From contig NZ_PDOF01000003.1 of assembly GCF_003226345.1 (NCBI RefSeq), positions 434,001 through 498,000 of the forward strand: a stretch of 64,000 nt of DNA. The letters are read 5' to 3'. The position numbers and the translations under genes were made by a program. A model generated the notes under the pieces. It was not told where the DNA came from, made no database searches, and saw only the letters and a program-made list of their open reading frames with translations. This DNA is from Alteribacter lacisalsi (GTDB lineage Bacteria > Bacillota > Bacilli > Bacillales > Salisediminibacteriaceae). Below, one piece after another: positions 47,601 to 55,777 of the stretch. Within the stretch, counting starts at the first letter, position 1, and each line of letters starts with the position of its first letter.

Positions 47601-47835
47601 TGTGGATAAACCGGGGCTTCGGAAGGTTTTTCGGCGTATGGGAAGCCGTTTATGATGCCGATTCACCGTTTTAGCAGCTGAAACTGCAGTTATCCACATT
47701 TGGCTGCGTATATATCCACAAAAAGGGACTTGGGACCCGGGTTTATCCACAAAAACTACAACTTTATTCACAATTGTGGAAAGTCATTCACAGAACACAA
47801 ATAGTTACTCACAAAATTCGTCACAGTTTTCCACA
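47601..47835. promoter_or_regulatory. DnaA-box cluster between upp and glyA
   Basis: Perfect boxes TTATCCACA at 47690-47698 and 47743-47751 and, reversed, at 47601-47609. One-mismatch boxes at 47712-47720, 47764-47772 and 47827-47835. Weaker TCATTCACA and TTACTCACA at 47784 and 47805. The region is AT-rich and has no gene; an open frame over it (47481-47771) has no support. Confidence 0.75.
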
Positions 47836-47842
47836 GACCCTT

Positions 47843-47871
47843 AAAAAAAGACGCCCTTATCAGGCGCCTTT
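47843..47871 (-). terminator. glyA terminator
   Basis: AAGGCGCC/GGGCGTCTT-type stem, loop TGATAA, seven-U tail on the minus strand, directly after the stop. Confidence 0.8.
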
Positions 47872-47877
47872 CAGTCA

Positions 47878-49140
47878 TTACTTATACAGCGGGAATCCGC
47901 TTGTGAGTTTAACCACATCTTCACGCGCCGCGTTCAGGACGTCTTCTTTATCGTGGTTTTTCAGAACTGCGGCCATGATTTTTCCGACCTGTTTCATTTC
48001 GTCTTTTCCAAAACCGCGGGATGTTACTGCAGCAGTACCGAGACGAAGACCGCTTGTCACGAACGGACTTTCCGGATCAAATGGAATCGTGTTTTTGTTC
48101 GTGGTAATTTTCACGTCGTCAAGAGCTTCCTCCGCCACTTTACCGGTAATGCCGAGGCTCTGCAGATCCAGCAGGACAAGGTGGTTGTCCGTGCCGCCGG
48201 ATACAAGGTTGACGCCTTCTTCTTTCAGGGTTTCAGCAAGAACAGCAGCGTTTTCAGTTACTTTTTTCGCGTAGCCGGTAAACTCATCGCCGAGTGCTTC
48301 GCCAAGGGCAACAGCCTTCGCTGCGATCACGTGCATAAGCGGACCGCCCTGAAGACCCGGGAAAATAGCTTTGTCAATCTTCTTTGCATACTCCTCTTTG
48401 CAAAGAATCATTCCCCCGCGGGGGCCGCGGAGGGTTTTGTGCGTAGTGGTGGTCACAAAGTCGGCGTGCGGTACCGGGTTCGGGTGAAGACCGGCAGCAA
48501 CGAGACCGGCGATATGTGCCATGTCCACCATCAGGTAAGCGTCCACTTCGTCAGCAATCTCACGGAATTTCGAGAAATCAATACTGCGTGGATACGCACT
48601 GGCTCCGGCTACGATCAGTTTCGGCTTGTGCTCAATCGCTTTCGCACGAACGTCATCATAATCGATCACCTGCTTATCCTTATCCACACCGTAGTCCACA
48701 AAGTTATACTGCTTGCCGCTGAAGTTGACAGGGCTTCCGTGAGTCAGATGTCCTCCATGATTGAGGTTCATGCCGAGCACGGTGTCACCCTGGTCCAGAA
48801 TCGTATAATAAACTGCCATGTTCGCCTGGGCCCCGGAGTGAGGCTGGACGTTAACATGATCGGCACCGAACAGGCGCTTGGCACGGTCGCGGGCAATATT
48901 CTCGACCACGTCCACATGCTCACATCCGCCATAATAGCGTTTCGCCGGATAACCTTCGGCGTATTTATTCGTCAGCACAGATCCCTGCGCTTCCATCACT
49001 GCTTCCGAAACAAAGTTCTCTGATGCGATCAGCTCGATGTTCTCCTGCTGGCGCTCCAGTTCATTGTTCATTGCCTTAAACACGTCATCGTCCTGTTTCT
49101 TGATATGTGTCATTCGCTGCGTATCGTTCAACGTTTCCAT
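47878..49140 (-). CDS. glyA: serine hydroxymethyltransferase
   Basis: 420 residues from ATG 49140 (AGGAGG 11 nt upstream). An ATG at 49113 aligns better with B. subtilis GlyA but has no ribosome site. PLP enzyme converting serine and tetrahydrofolate to glycine and methylene-THF; Lys235 in [14 protein letters not shown] binds PLP. Other blocks: [15 protein letters not shown] and [15 protein letters not shown]. Confidence 0.96.
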   Translation of the reverse strand: METLNDTQRMTHIKKQDDDVFKAMNNELERQQENIELIASENFVSEAVMEAQGSVLTNKYAEGYPAKRYYGGCEHVDVVENIARDRAKRLFGADHVNVQPHSGAQANMAVYYTILDQGDTVLGMNLNHGGHLTHGSPVNFSGKQYNFVDYGVDKDKQVIDYDDVRAKAIEHKPKLIVAGASAYPRSIDFSKFREIADEVDAYLMVDMAHIAGLVAAGLHPNPVPHADFVTTTTHKTLRGPRGGMILCKEEYAKKIDKAIFPGLQGGPLMHVIAAKAVALGEALGDEFTGYAKKVTENAAVLAETLKEEGVNLVSGGTDNHLVLLDLQSLGITGKVAEEALDDVKITTNKNTIPFDPESPFVTSGLRLGTAAVTSRGFGKDEMKQVGKIMAAVLKNHDKEDVLNAAREDVVKLTSGFPLYK

Positions 49141-49379
49141 ACCTTCTTTCGCCTCCTCAAATGAATCCGTACCAGACGGCATCGCGGTTGGTGTTTTGCT
49201 GATAAATTCCGGAGTGATCTAACTGCCCCGGCGGTCCGGGCCCAGTTACGCTCACTCACCTTACCCAGTATACCGTATTTCAAGGCCAGTTTTCACCCCG
49301 CATTCAGACTTTTCCGGAAAAAAGAGCGGAGCGGCTTCAGAGGGCTTGAATTGGGATGGGGCTGGTCGGCGTATCCTCG

Positions 49380-49510
49380 ATCCGCTATGGGGCGACGGAT
49401 GTTTATCCGCGAATTTCTTATTATATCCGCTATCCTAGCTGGATATCCGCGATTTCCTCAATATATCCGCGATAATTTCATTTTATCCGCGATCTCCCGC
49501 CGATATCCGC
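49380..49510. repeat. TATCCGCGA array, 20-bp period
   Basis: ATCCGC starts at 49405, 49425, 49445, 49465, 49485 and 49505, exactly 20 bp apart; a seventh at 49380 is 25 bp away. Units read TTATCCGCGA, TATATCCGCTA, GATATCCGCGA and so on, with AT-rich spacers. It lies upstream of glyA and after the ywlG terminator. Confidence 0.85.
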
Positions 49511-49540
49511 TAACAAGAATGATTCTAACGATGAGCGCAG

Positions 49541-49576
49541 AAAAAACTCAACCCGGAGGCCATCAGGCTTCCGGGT
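49541..49576 (-). terminator. ywlG terminator
   Basis: ACCCGGAGGCC/GGCTTCCGGGT stem with loop ATCA and an A-run at 49541-49546 (U-tract on minus). Confidence 0.85.
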
Positions 49577-49594
49577 CGTAAATTAAACGTCAAA

Positions 49595-50173
49595 TCAGTC
49601 ACAAAACGTGCCGTCTTGCGGTACTTTATATACTGCTCGTTCGCCGCCGATCAGCTTCGGCCTGGTGCGGGCGAGAGTCAGGTGCGCTTCTCCGACTGCC
49701 TTGATCGGGCTTCTGACCGGTACCGCTACCGGTCGGAGATGCATGCCGATCAGTGTATCACCGATGTCGACTCCGCCGTGGGCCTGCAGGTTTTCCACCA
49801 GAACGGGGCGGTTCATCTGACGATACGCAAAGGAGGCCATGGAGCCCCCGGCTTTCGGCATCGGGATGGCCGACACCTGGTTATCAAGACGCCATTCCGC
49901 GGCCGCCTCCTCTTCAATCACAAGAGCGCGGTTTAAATGCTCGCAGCACTGAAACACCAGATGAACGCCGGTTTCCCGGCGGAACAGGTCAAACGCTTCC
50001 CAAAGGGCGCCGGCGATTTCCATGGCGCCGGCCGTACCGATATGCTCGCCCTTCACTTCACTCGTACTCGTCCCCACTACCACGATTTGACCGGGGCGAA
50101 AGCCTGCCTGTTTCTGCAAATCCCGAAGCGCTGTTGTCAGGTCTTCCGTTAGTCGAGCCGGTTCGATTTTCAT
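49595..50173 (-). CDS. ywlG: DUF436 family protein YwlG
   Basis: 192 residues. Family of unknown biochemical function kept in the rpiB-glyA neighbourhood. Conserved blocks: VVGTSTSEVKGEHIG, VFQCCEHLNRALV, NQVSAIPMPKAGGSMAS, DIGDTLIGMHLRPVAVPVR. The tandem Cys and the His of FQCCEHLNR could be functional. AAAGGAGG site upstream; 27 bp after rpiB. Confidence 0.9.
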   Translation of the reverse strand: MKIEPARLTEDLTTALRDLQKQAGFRPGQIVVVGTSTSEVKGEHIGTAGAMEIAGALWEAFDLFRRETGVHLVFQCCEHLNRALVIEEEAAAEWRLDNQVSAIPMPKAGGSMASFAYRQMNRPVLVENLQAHGGVDIGDTLIGMHLRPVAVPVRSPIKAVGEAHLTLARTRPKLIGGERAVYKVPQDGTFCD

Positions 50174-50200
50174 CGCAGTCCCTCCTTTCAGAGTAACAAA

Positions 50201-50638
50201 TCAGTTTTCGTAGCTGGCGATTTTTCCGATCCGGGTGGCGTGGCGTCCGCCTTCAAATTCCGTGGTTAGCCATACTTTTGCGATTTCTCTGGCCAGTCCC
50301 GGTCCAATCACCCGCTCACCCATGGAAAGAACGTTGCTGTCGTTATGTTCCCGGGTGGCTTTTGCGCTGAACAGATCATGCACCAGCGCGCAGCGGATGC
50401 CTTTCACTTTGTTGGCGGCAATGCTCATACCGATGCCTGTTCCGCATATCACGATTCCCCGGTCCACTTCCCCGTTTGCTACCATTTCGGCAGCAGGAAT
50501 GCCGTAGTCAGGGTAATCGACTGAGTCGCTGCAGTCACAGCCTACGTCCGTGTAGGTAATACCAAGCTCGTCCATGAGTGATTTTATTTCTTCTTTCAGA
50601 TTTCTTCCGCCGTGGTCTGATCCGATTGCTACTTTCAT
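50201..50638 (-). CDS. rpiB: ribose 5-phosphate isomerase B
   Basis: 145 residues. Interconverts ribulose 5-phosphate and ribose 5-phosphate, or a related sugar phosphate. Active-site Cys65 in VICGTGIG and the DHGG start are present. AAGGAGG site. In the ywl cluster (B. subtilis ywlF). Confidence 0.93.
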   Translation of the reverse strand: MKVAIGSDHGGRNLKEEIKSLMDELGITYTDVGCDCSDSVDYPDYGIPAAEMVANGEVDRGIVICGTGIGMSIAANKVKGIRCALVHDLFSAKATREHNDSNVLSMGERVIGPGLAREIAKVWLTTEFEGGRHATRIGKIASYEN

Positions 50639-50722
50639 CGTTTGTATCCTCCTTAGGTTCGTAAAGCCATGATGTGTTTATTTTCCCAGAATGGTCCGGT
50701 ACGGGCAACTATGCTTTCCCGG

Positions 50723-51385
50723 TCAGTCACCCTGTTTCAGTTTTTCCACCAGCCGATCCACCGCTTCCTCAATTTCAGAAAGCGTGTCTCTGTAGATCTG
50801 ATCGCTTCCTCCGAACGGGTCGACCACATCGATTGACGGATAGTCCTGTAGGATCTGATCAATCGCTTCCTGATGAGGTCTGATCTCCTCTAACAGCTCT
50901 CGCTCCAGCTCCTGCTGTTTGACTAAGTCTCCAGTGGCATTATACTCTTCCACTTTGTCCTGGTTGTCGTTGATAAAGCGGACCCGTTTCATCTCAAGTT
51001 CAGCTGCCTCCCGGTCGAGCATCCGCTTTTTTTCCCGGTTCTCAGAGGTGTCGTAGGCATATTCCTTTAACGTATAGACGATCTTGTTCATATGGGGAAA
51101 CTGCTCAATCAGCCGTCGTTTGTGGTCCTGTGTCATCGTCAGTACAAGATCCGCCCAGTCGAGAAGTTCTTCTGTTACGGTTTGGGATTGATGGGAATGG
51201 GGGATGTTTCGTTCGTCCAGGGCGTTCCGCGAGCCTTGTGAAAGCCCCATCCCCGGCATGCCGTACATGCCTGCCGATTTCACATCCGTTTCAAGCGAAG
51301 CCTCTTTCGCTTTTTTCCTGTACACAGCTTCTGCTGCAGGGCTCCGGCACGTGTTGCCGGTACATACAAACAATATATTTTTCAT
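50723..51385 (-). CDS. ywlE: protein arginine phosphatase YwlE, with insertion
   Basis: 220 residues versus about 150 in B. subtilis. Low-molecular-weight phosphatase fold with Cys8-TGNTCRS; Thr12 matches the Thr that makes B. subtilis YwlE specific for phospho-arginine. The usual TLKEYA and DPFGGSDQIYRDT blocks are separated by about 65 extra, highly charged residues (about 112-178, E/K/R-rich, coiled-coil-like). YwlE reverses McsB arginine phosphorylation in stress control. The insertion is unusual and in frame. Confidence 0.9.
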   Translation of the reverse strand: MKNILFVCTGNTCRSPAAEAVYRKKAKEASLETDVKSAGMYGMPGMGLSQGSRNALDERNIPHSHQSQTVTEELLDWADLVLTMTQDHKRRLIEQFPHMNKIVYTLKEYAYDTSENREKKRMLDREAAELEMKRVRFINDNQDKVEEYNATGDLVKQQELERELLEEIRPHQEAIDQILQDYPSIDVVDPFGGSDQIYRDTLSEIEEAVDRLVEKLKQGD

Positions 51386-51484
51386 GTGCGGTTCAAACCT
51401 CCTGAACGCAAAATTAATCTGTTAAACTGCTACACGTATATTTTACCACACGGCCCGATTGTAAACGTACGATTCGTTCCATGT

Positions 51485-51520
51485 AAAAAAACTGCCTCCA
51501 TGTGCGGAAGACAGTTTTTT
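51485..51520 (-). terminator. mntP terminator
   Basis: AAACTG-CT/GGAG-CAGTTT type stem with a seven-U tail on the minus strand, overlapping the mntP stop. Confidence 0.8.
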
Positions 51521-52061
51521 AAATGAATAATATTTTAACACCGAAGCCGATCAGGATACAGCCGCCGAGCATCTCACTGTACCTGCCTAGGACCCCCTCT
51601 GCTTTTCTGCCCAGGAAGAGCCCGGCCCAGGTCAGGAGTGCGCTGAAGAGCCCGAAGCTGACGAGTGTCACAAAGGTTTTCGCACCGAGCATGCCGAGAC
51701 TGAGGCCAGCAGAAAAGCTATCGATGCTGACAGTAAGGGCAAATAGGATCAGGCCCCAGCCGATCGGACTAAAAGCGGGTCCTGTATCGTCGGAAAAAGA
51801 CGACCGGATCATCTGCATGCCGATGTACAGAAGCAGCGCGGCACCGAGGATATAAGCAAACACACCGATATATTGCGAAACGAGCTTGCCAAGGACGATT
51901 CCAAGAAGAGGCATCATCACGTGAAAAAGCCCGACAGTCATTCCGATCATGACAATTTGGCGCAATCTCAGCCCAATCATCCCCATACCCACGGAGATCG
52001 AGAATGCATCCAGACTTAAGGCAAAAGCCATCATTCCGAGAGTAAGTGCTTCTCCTAACAC
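51519..52061 (-). CDS. mntP: manganese efflux pump MntP
   Basis: 180 residues from GTG 52061, with GGGGGG 5 nt upstream; the longer frame reads through a hairpin. Six helices in two repeats, each with a membrane Asp (FALSLDAFSISVGMG and ALTVSIDSFSAGLSLG). B. subtilis ywlD position. Its ribosome site lies in one arm of a 15-bp perfect hairpin, which suggests translational control. Confidence 0.9.
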   Translation of the reverse strand: MLGEALTLGMMAFALSLDAFSISVGMGMIGLRLRQIVMIGMTVGLFHVMMPLLGIVLGKLVSQYIGVFAYILGAALLLYIGMQMIRSSFSDDTGPAFSPIGWGLILFALTVSIDSFSAGLSLGMLGAKTFVTLVSFGLFSALLTWAGLFLGRKAEGVLGRYSEMLGGCILIGFGVKILFI

Positions 52062-52066
52062 AAAAT

Positions 52067-52111
52067 CCCCCCTTGGACGTGCTACTTCATCCGTATGCAC
52101 GTCCAAGGGGG
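52067..52111 (-). promoter_or_regulatory. hairpin that buries the mntP ribosome site
   Basis: 15-bp perfect inverted repeat CCCCCTTGGACGTGC/GCACGTCCAAGGGGG with a 14-nt loop between ywlC and mntP. On the mRNA the second arm is GCACGUCCAAGGGGG, which includes the Shine-Dalgarno for GTG 52061. On the plus strand TTTATTT follows, so terminator use is possible only in the other direction. Confidence 0.7.
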
Positions 52112-52122
52112 TTTATTTCTGT

Positions 52123-53184
52123 TTATTTTTCCGAAACGATGCGGTTTCCCGCTGCTTTCCGAAGCCGGTTCATGACCGCCTGGCCAATATCAGTTTCAGG
52201 CACTGCTGCGGCAAAAATGACGTCGGATCTGCCGCTCAGGTCGAACGCTCTTAGGCCGGCATACAAGTCTCTGGCAACGGTCCGCAAGTCATGGGAACTT
52301 CCGCACACCACCTGTTCTGCTGCTCCCGTGTACCGTCCTGCTTTTTCTTCCGGGACAAGAATGCCGACACGACGGCCGCTTCTGGCCGCCTCATCAATCT
52401 GTTCCTGAAAAAAGCGGTCGGAGCCTTCTACAACGGTCAGGGCCGCATTAGGAGCGTAATGGGTGTATTTCATTCCCGGAGAGCGAGGCGCGGCTGTTTC
52501 TGCCGCCAGTGCCGGGTCCACCTCGACAGGTCCGATTACCTCCTCAAGCTGTTCTTTCGTAATACCGCCAGGCCGGAGAATAACCGGAATGTCACCAGAG
52601 CAGTCCACTACTGTCGACTCGAGTCCGACGCCTGTGGCTCCCCCATCGACAACCGCTGCAATTTTCCCGTCCAGGTCAACGCGCACGTGAGCAGCTGACG
52701 TGGGACTCGGTCTGCCCGATGTATTCGCACTTGGAGCTGCAACCGGGACGCCGGCCTTCCTGATCAGGGCAAGGGCCAGAGGATGGCCGGGCATGCGAAT
52801 GGCCACAGTCGGAAGACCGGCTGTAACCGCCTCAGAGAGCGAGCCGTTGTGTGGAAAAATAAGCGTGAGTGGACCGGGCCAGAAGGCGTCGATCAGCTGC
52901 TCTGCTTTTTCGTTCACATCTTCCGTGTAGCGGTAGATGTCCTCTTTATCAGCCACATGGGCAATGAGCGGATTATCGGCGGGTCTTCCTTTCGCCTTGA
53001 AAATCCGGGCAATCGCCTCTCCGGACAAGGCGTTTCCCCCGAGCCCGTAAACCGTTTCGGTTGGAAAAGCGACTGTCTCGTTCTTTCTTAAAAGGGCAGC
53101 CGCATCTTTAACAGCCTGGTTTTCGGATAAGTTATCCACATTTATATCCACAATAAAATAATGAGTATAATTACGTGCGTTCAT
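52123..53184 (-). CDS. ywlC: threonylcarbamoyl-AMP synthase (YwlC/TsaC, Sua5 type)
   Basis: 353 residues. YrdC/Sua5 domain (about 20-205: TVAFPTETVYGLG, FKAKGRPADNPLI, PSANTSGRPSPT, GLESTVVD) followed by the Sua5 C-terminal domain (about 240-350). Makes threonylcarbamoyl-adenylate for the t6A37 modification of tRNA. Start ATG with GGAGGG upstream. DnaA boxes lie inside the first 20 codons. Confidence 0.95.
   Translation of the reverse strand: MNARNYTHYFIVDINVDNLSENQAVKDAAALLRKNETVAFPTETVYGLGGNALSGEAIARIFKAKGRPADNPLIAHVADKEDIYRYTEDVNEKAEQLIDAFWPGPLTLIFPHNGSLSEAVTAGLPTVAIRMPGHPLALALIRKAGVPVAAPSANTSGRPSPTSAAHVRVDLDGKIAAVVDGGATGVGLESTVVDCSGDIPVILRPGGITKEQLEEVIGPVEVDPALAAETAAPRSPGMKYTHYAPNAALTVVEGSDRFFQEQIDEAARSGRRVGILVPEEKAGRYTGAAEQVVCGSSHDLRTVARDLYAGLRAFDLSGRSDVIFAAAVPETDIGQAVMNRLRKAAGNRIVSEK
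53132..53152. promoter_or_regulatory. DnaA boxes at the start of ywlC
   Basis: TTATCCACA at 53132-53140 and ATATCCACA at 53144-53152, 12 bp apart; GGATAA at 53125 is a half box in the opposite direction. Further perfect boxes lie in the hairpin at 53266-53313, 130 bp upstream of these. Confidence 0.6.
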
Positions 53185-53265
53185 GATTGGTTCCCTCCTG
53201 CTGTGTCTATTTTGCGTTTCCTGGTGGTGAATGTCAATACAGCAAGGCCCAGAGAAAACGGGAGG

Positions 53266-53313
53266 ACAAAAGAAAAGTTATCCACACGATGGGGTGGATA
53301 ACTTTTCTTTTGT
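53266..53313 (-). terminator. 20-bp perfect hairpin with DnaA boxes, after ywlB
   Basis: ACAAAAGAAAAGTTATCCAC/GTGGATAACTTTTCTTTTGT, loop of 8 nt, 25 bp after the ywlB stop. Left arm reads TTATCCACA; right arm carries GTGGATAA. It can act as terminator and as paired DnaA sites. Confidence 0.75.
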
Positions 53314-53337
53314 GTTAGTAACCTGTTAGCAAAACAG

Positions 53338-53790
53338 TCAGTTATTCACAGTGAGACACATGTGCATCACTTTTGGGCTGCGTTTTACATTTTTCCGGTA
53401 GTGTTCCGATTGTTTTAAACTGTGCGGAATGCTGTTCTCTGCTAGAGTGGAAAATCCCACCTGCTCGAGAAAGCCCTGCTGGCCTGACGTCATCAGATAC
53501 AGGCTGGTAAAGCTCTTCTGCCTGGCAAAAGCGGTTGCCGTTTCAAGAAATTCAAGGAGAAAAACGGCTCCGGTTTTTTCCGAATCGATCACGAGGGATC
53601 GAAGCAGTACTTCCTCTTTGGTCAGAACTGTCAGTCCGGCGGTGCCGACGAGGGACTTGTCCTCTGTTTCCGCTACGATAAACTCGGTCGGCTGTTCATC
53701 ATAGACCTGCTCCGTGACGCCTGCTTTGGCCAGGAGTCTCTGCAGCTGAAGCGTATCTTCCGGTTCTGCTTTTCTTACGATCACACCCAC
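53338..53790 (-). CDS. ywlB: GNAT family acetyltransferase YwlB
   Basis: 150 residues; GTG start. GNAT fold with LLRSLVIDSEKTGAVFLLEFLETATAFARQ as the acetyl-CoA strand and helix region, and YLMTSGQQGFLEQVGF near the C-terminus, similar to amino-acid N-acetyltransferases. B. subtilis has ywlB here. The R/Q-x-x-G-x-G/A loop is weak (DSEKTGAV), so acetyl-CoA binding may be altered. Substrate unknown. Confidence 0.82.
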   Translation of the reverse strand: MGVIVRKAEPEDTLQLQRLLAKAGVTEQVYDEQPTEFIVAETEDKSLVGTAGLTVLTKEEVLLRSLVIDSEKTGAVFLLEFLETATAFARQKSFTSLYLMTSGQQGFLEQVGFSTLAENSIPHSLKQSEHYRKNVKRSPKVMHMCLTVNN

Positions 53791-53918
53791 ACGCGCTCAT
53801 CCTTTCGGCAATAGAGTGGCGGCAGTGTTCAGGAGGTTTGTCCGTATTTTGACTGCCTTTTGCTACCACTCTATGTGCCGGTGAGCCCGATTATGCCAGG
53901 TGTTTAGGTTTTACGGGT

Positions 53919-54545
53919 TTAACCGAAGATCCGGTCTTTCAGCCCGCCGAAGAATTCAATGAAGAAAAATGTGACTTCTACTTCCTCCTCCTGCTGTTCT
54001 GCACTTTCGCTGTCGTCCCCGGATTGCTCCTCCTGGTCCACCGCATCCCCATTGGCGAAATCAAGGAAGCAGAGCGGCGGGAACAGGACGCACCACCAGT
54101 TATCACCGAGTCCGTCACCAAGGGAAACAAGGACTGCTTCGTACTCCCCAGCGGGATAAAGAAAATTGCCGTAAAGCTTGGTCGGAAATTGAACGTTCTC
54201 GTAGGAAACTTCAAACGACTGGCTGCTGCCTGCTCTCTCCAGTTCTTCTGCTACGATCTGATCCAGTTCATCCAGGCGGGATGAAATCAGTGTGCGGGCT
54301 TCATCAAGGGAATCAATCTCCTCAACCCATTCTGTGATCTGAACGTTGACCGCATCACGTATATTGCGCTTAGCCAGCTGATCCATCGGTGCGTTACTGT
54401 TTGCAAGAATTCTAAGGCGGATGGACTCTTCTGGAATAGCGTTCGGGTCGTTTGCAAAAGCAGGATTCACCTGCTGGGCTTCCCAGCTCATCATCATAAC
54501 AATCAAAGCAATCATCGTATATATTGTGGATCTTTTTTGTCTCAT
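53919..54545 (-). CDS. spoIIR: sporulation signalling protein SpoIIR
   Basis: 208 residues. Secreted by the forespore, it triggers SpoIIGA to process pro-sigma-E. Signal peptide (1-31) and the family core IPEESIRLRILANSNAPMDQLAKRNIRDAV, then KLYGNFLYPAGEYEAVLVSLGDGLGDNWWCVLFPPLCFLD. A Glu/Ser-rich stretch (about 165-190) is longer and more acidic than usual. Neighbouring prmC and ywlB agree with B. subtilis. Confidence 0.94.
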   Translation of the reverse strand: MRQKRSTIYTMIALIVMMMSWEAQQVNPAFANDPNAIPEESIRLRILANSNAPMDQLAKRNIRDAVNVQITEWVEEIDSLDEARTLISSRLDELDQIVAEELERAGSSQSFEVSYENVQFPTKLYGNFLYPAGEYEAVLVSLGDGLGDNWWCVLFPPLCFLDFANGDAVDQEEQSGDDSESAEQQEEEVEVTFFFIEFFGGLKDRIFG

Positions 54546-54895
54546 TTTTCTGACACCTTCCTCTCACCAATAAGTCTGGTCATGGTGATAGGAAGCTAAA
54601 CAGGGTTTCGTGCGACAGGTTGTGACAGAGCCGCGCGGATTTTGTGGGGAGGAGGGTTGTGTATGGTGATGAGGCATCGGGGGGAGTCGGGATATTTAGT
54701 AATAATGATCGTTTGTGATTCATGGCTCTACTTCGTTAAAGTTGGACCATAGCTCTCTTTTTTCCGAGTTATGGCTGAACCCCTGCATTCTTATCACTAC
54801 TAAAGACAGTGGCCTTCACCGAAGTGATAGGATCACCGGAAGCACCAAAAGGCCGCCCCTCCGCAACTCCAAAGGGACAGCCTCCTATAAATACG
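54546..54895. other. prmC-spoIIR intergenic region
   Basis: 350 bp. A minus-strand terminator of prmC at 54847-54882 (GGC-GUCCCU/AGGGGCGGCC with G-U pairs, then UUUU) and a hairpin CCATAGCTC/GAGTTATGG at 54747-54774. The spoIIR-proximal part should hold a sigma-F promoter, which I could not define. No gene. Confidence 0.5.
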
Positions 54896-55774
54896 CTATC
54901 TGTAAACAAACAACATGCGGTCATTTCGGTTCAGGTCCTGCTGCACCTCAACTCGGCCGCGCCATTCGGGTCCGAAGGCCGCCTGCACGAGAGACGGTAC
55001 GGTCTCTCCCTGATCGAAGCCGATCTCAAACGCAGCAAAGCCGTCTTCACGTAAAACATCGGGGAGCTGATCAGCCAGCCTGCGGTAGAGTACGAGACCG
55101 TCCTCGCCCCCAAACAGCGCCGCAGCAGGATCGTATTCCCGCACGTTCACAGCAAGATTTTCCCGCTCGCAGTCAGGGATGTACGGCGGATTTGAAACAA
55201 CAACGTCCACCGGCTCGCCGTCAGCGATTACGGGCTCCAGAAGGTCCCCTAAGTGGAACGTTACGTCCACTTTAAGCAGCTGGGCATTCAGACGTGCCGT
55301 CTCAAGGGCCGCAGGCGAAATATCCACTGCGTCCACACGGACCGCGCCGCGTCTTCCTGCAAGCTCCTTTGCAAGCGATACGGCAATGATGCCGCTTCCT
55401 GTTCCAACATCTACGATTCGCAGCGGCCGATCGTCAGGGTAACGCGCATCAATCTCACGAAGGACACCTTCCACCAGTTCCTCGGTTTCCGGCCGGGGAA
55501 TAAGGACATCGGCCGATACACGGAACTCACGACCGTAAAACTGCTCCACACCGGTAATATGCTGCACCGGCTCACCCTTTCCGGCTCGCTCCACGTCGTT
55601 CCAGAACGCCTCAAACGAAGCCGCCTCCATCTCTGTCTGCAGCTCTGCCAGCCAGCGGGAACGGCTCCAGCCTGTATGGTGGCTCAAAAGCACCTCAGCC
55701 ACACCCGGCTCCACATTCTGTTTTTCCAAAAAAGAAGAAGCCCTCTGCAGGGCTTCGAATAAACGTACGCTCAT
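54896..55774 (-). CDS. prmC: release factor glutamine methyltransferase PrmC
   Basis: 292 residues. Methylates the GGQ glutamine of release factors. SAM-binding IVDVGTGSGIIAVSLA (about 120-135) and catalytic NPPY at 195-198; N-terminal helical domain recognises the release factor. The ribosome site AGGAG lies in the end of prfA, 3 bp upstream, so the pair is co-translated. Confidence 0.95.
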   Translation of the reverse strand: MSVRLFEALQRASSFLEKQNVEPGVAEVLLSHHTGWSRSRWLAELQTEMEAASFEAFWNDVERAGKGEPVQHITGVEQFYGREFRVSADVLIPRPETEELVEGVLREIDARYPDDRPLRIVDVGTGSGIIAVSLAKELAGRRGAVRVDAVDISPAALETARLNAQLLKVDVTFHLGDLLEPVIADGEPVDVVVSNPPYIPDCERENLAVNVREYDPAAALFGGEDGLVLYRRLADQLPDVLREDGFAAFEIGFDQGETVPSLVQAAFGPEWRGRVEVQQDLNRNDRMLFVYR

Positions 55775-55777
55775 CTG

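Noticed and set aside
47481-47771. 96-codon open frame across the DnaA boxes
   Set aside because: No ribosome site or similarity; residues come from translated boxes and the upp leader.
47601-47835. Chromosomal origin oriC
   Set aside because: No dnaA, dnaN or rpmH nearby; better seen as a DnaA-box cluster.
47953-49023. 356-codon open frame opposite glyA
   Set aside because: Antisense shadow of glyA; composition not protein-like.
49380-49510. CRISPR-like or coding repeat at the TATCCGC array
   Set aside because: Repeat core is only 6-9 bp and the period 20 bp; stops interrupt frames.
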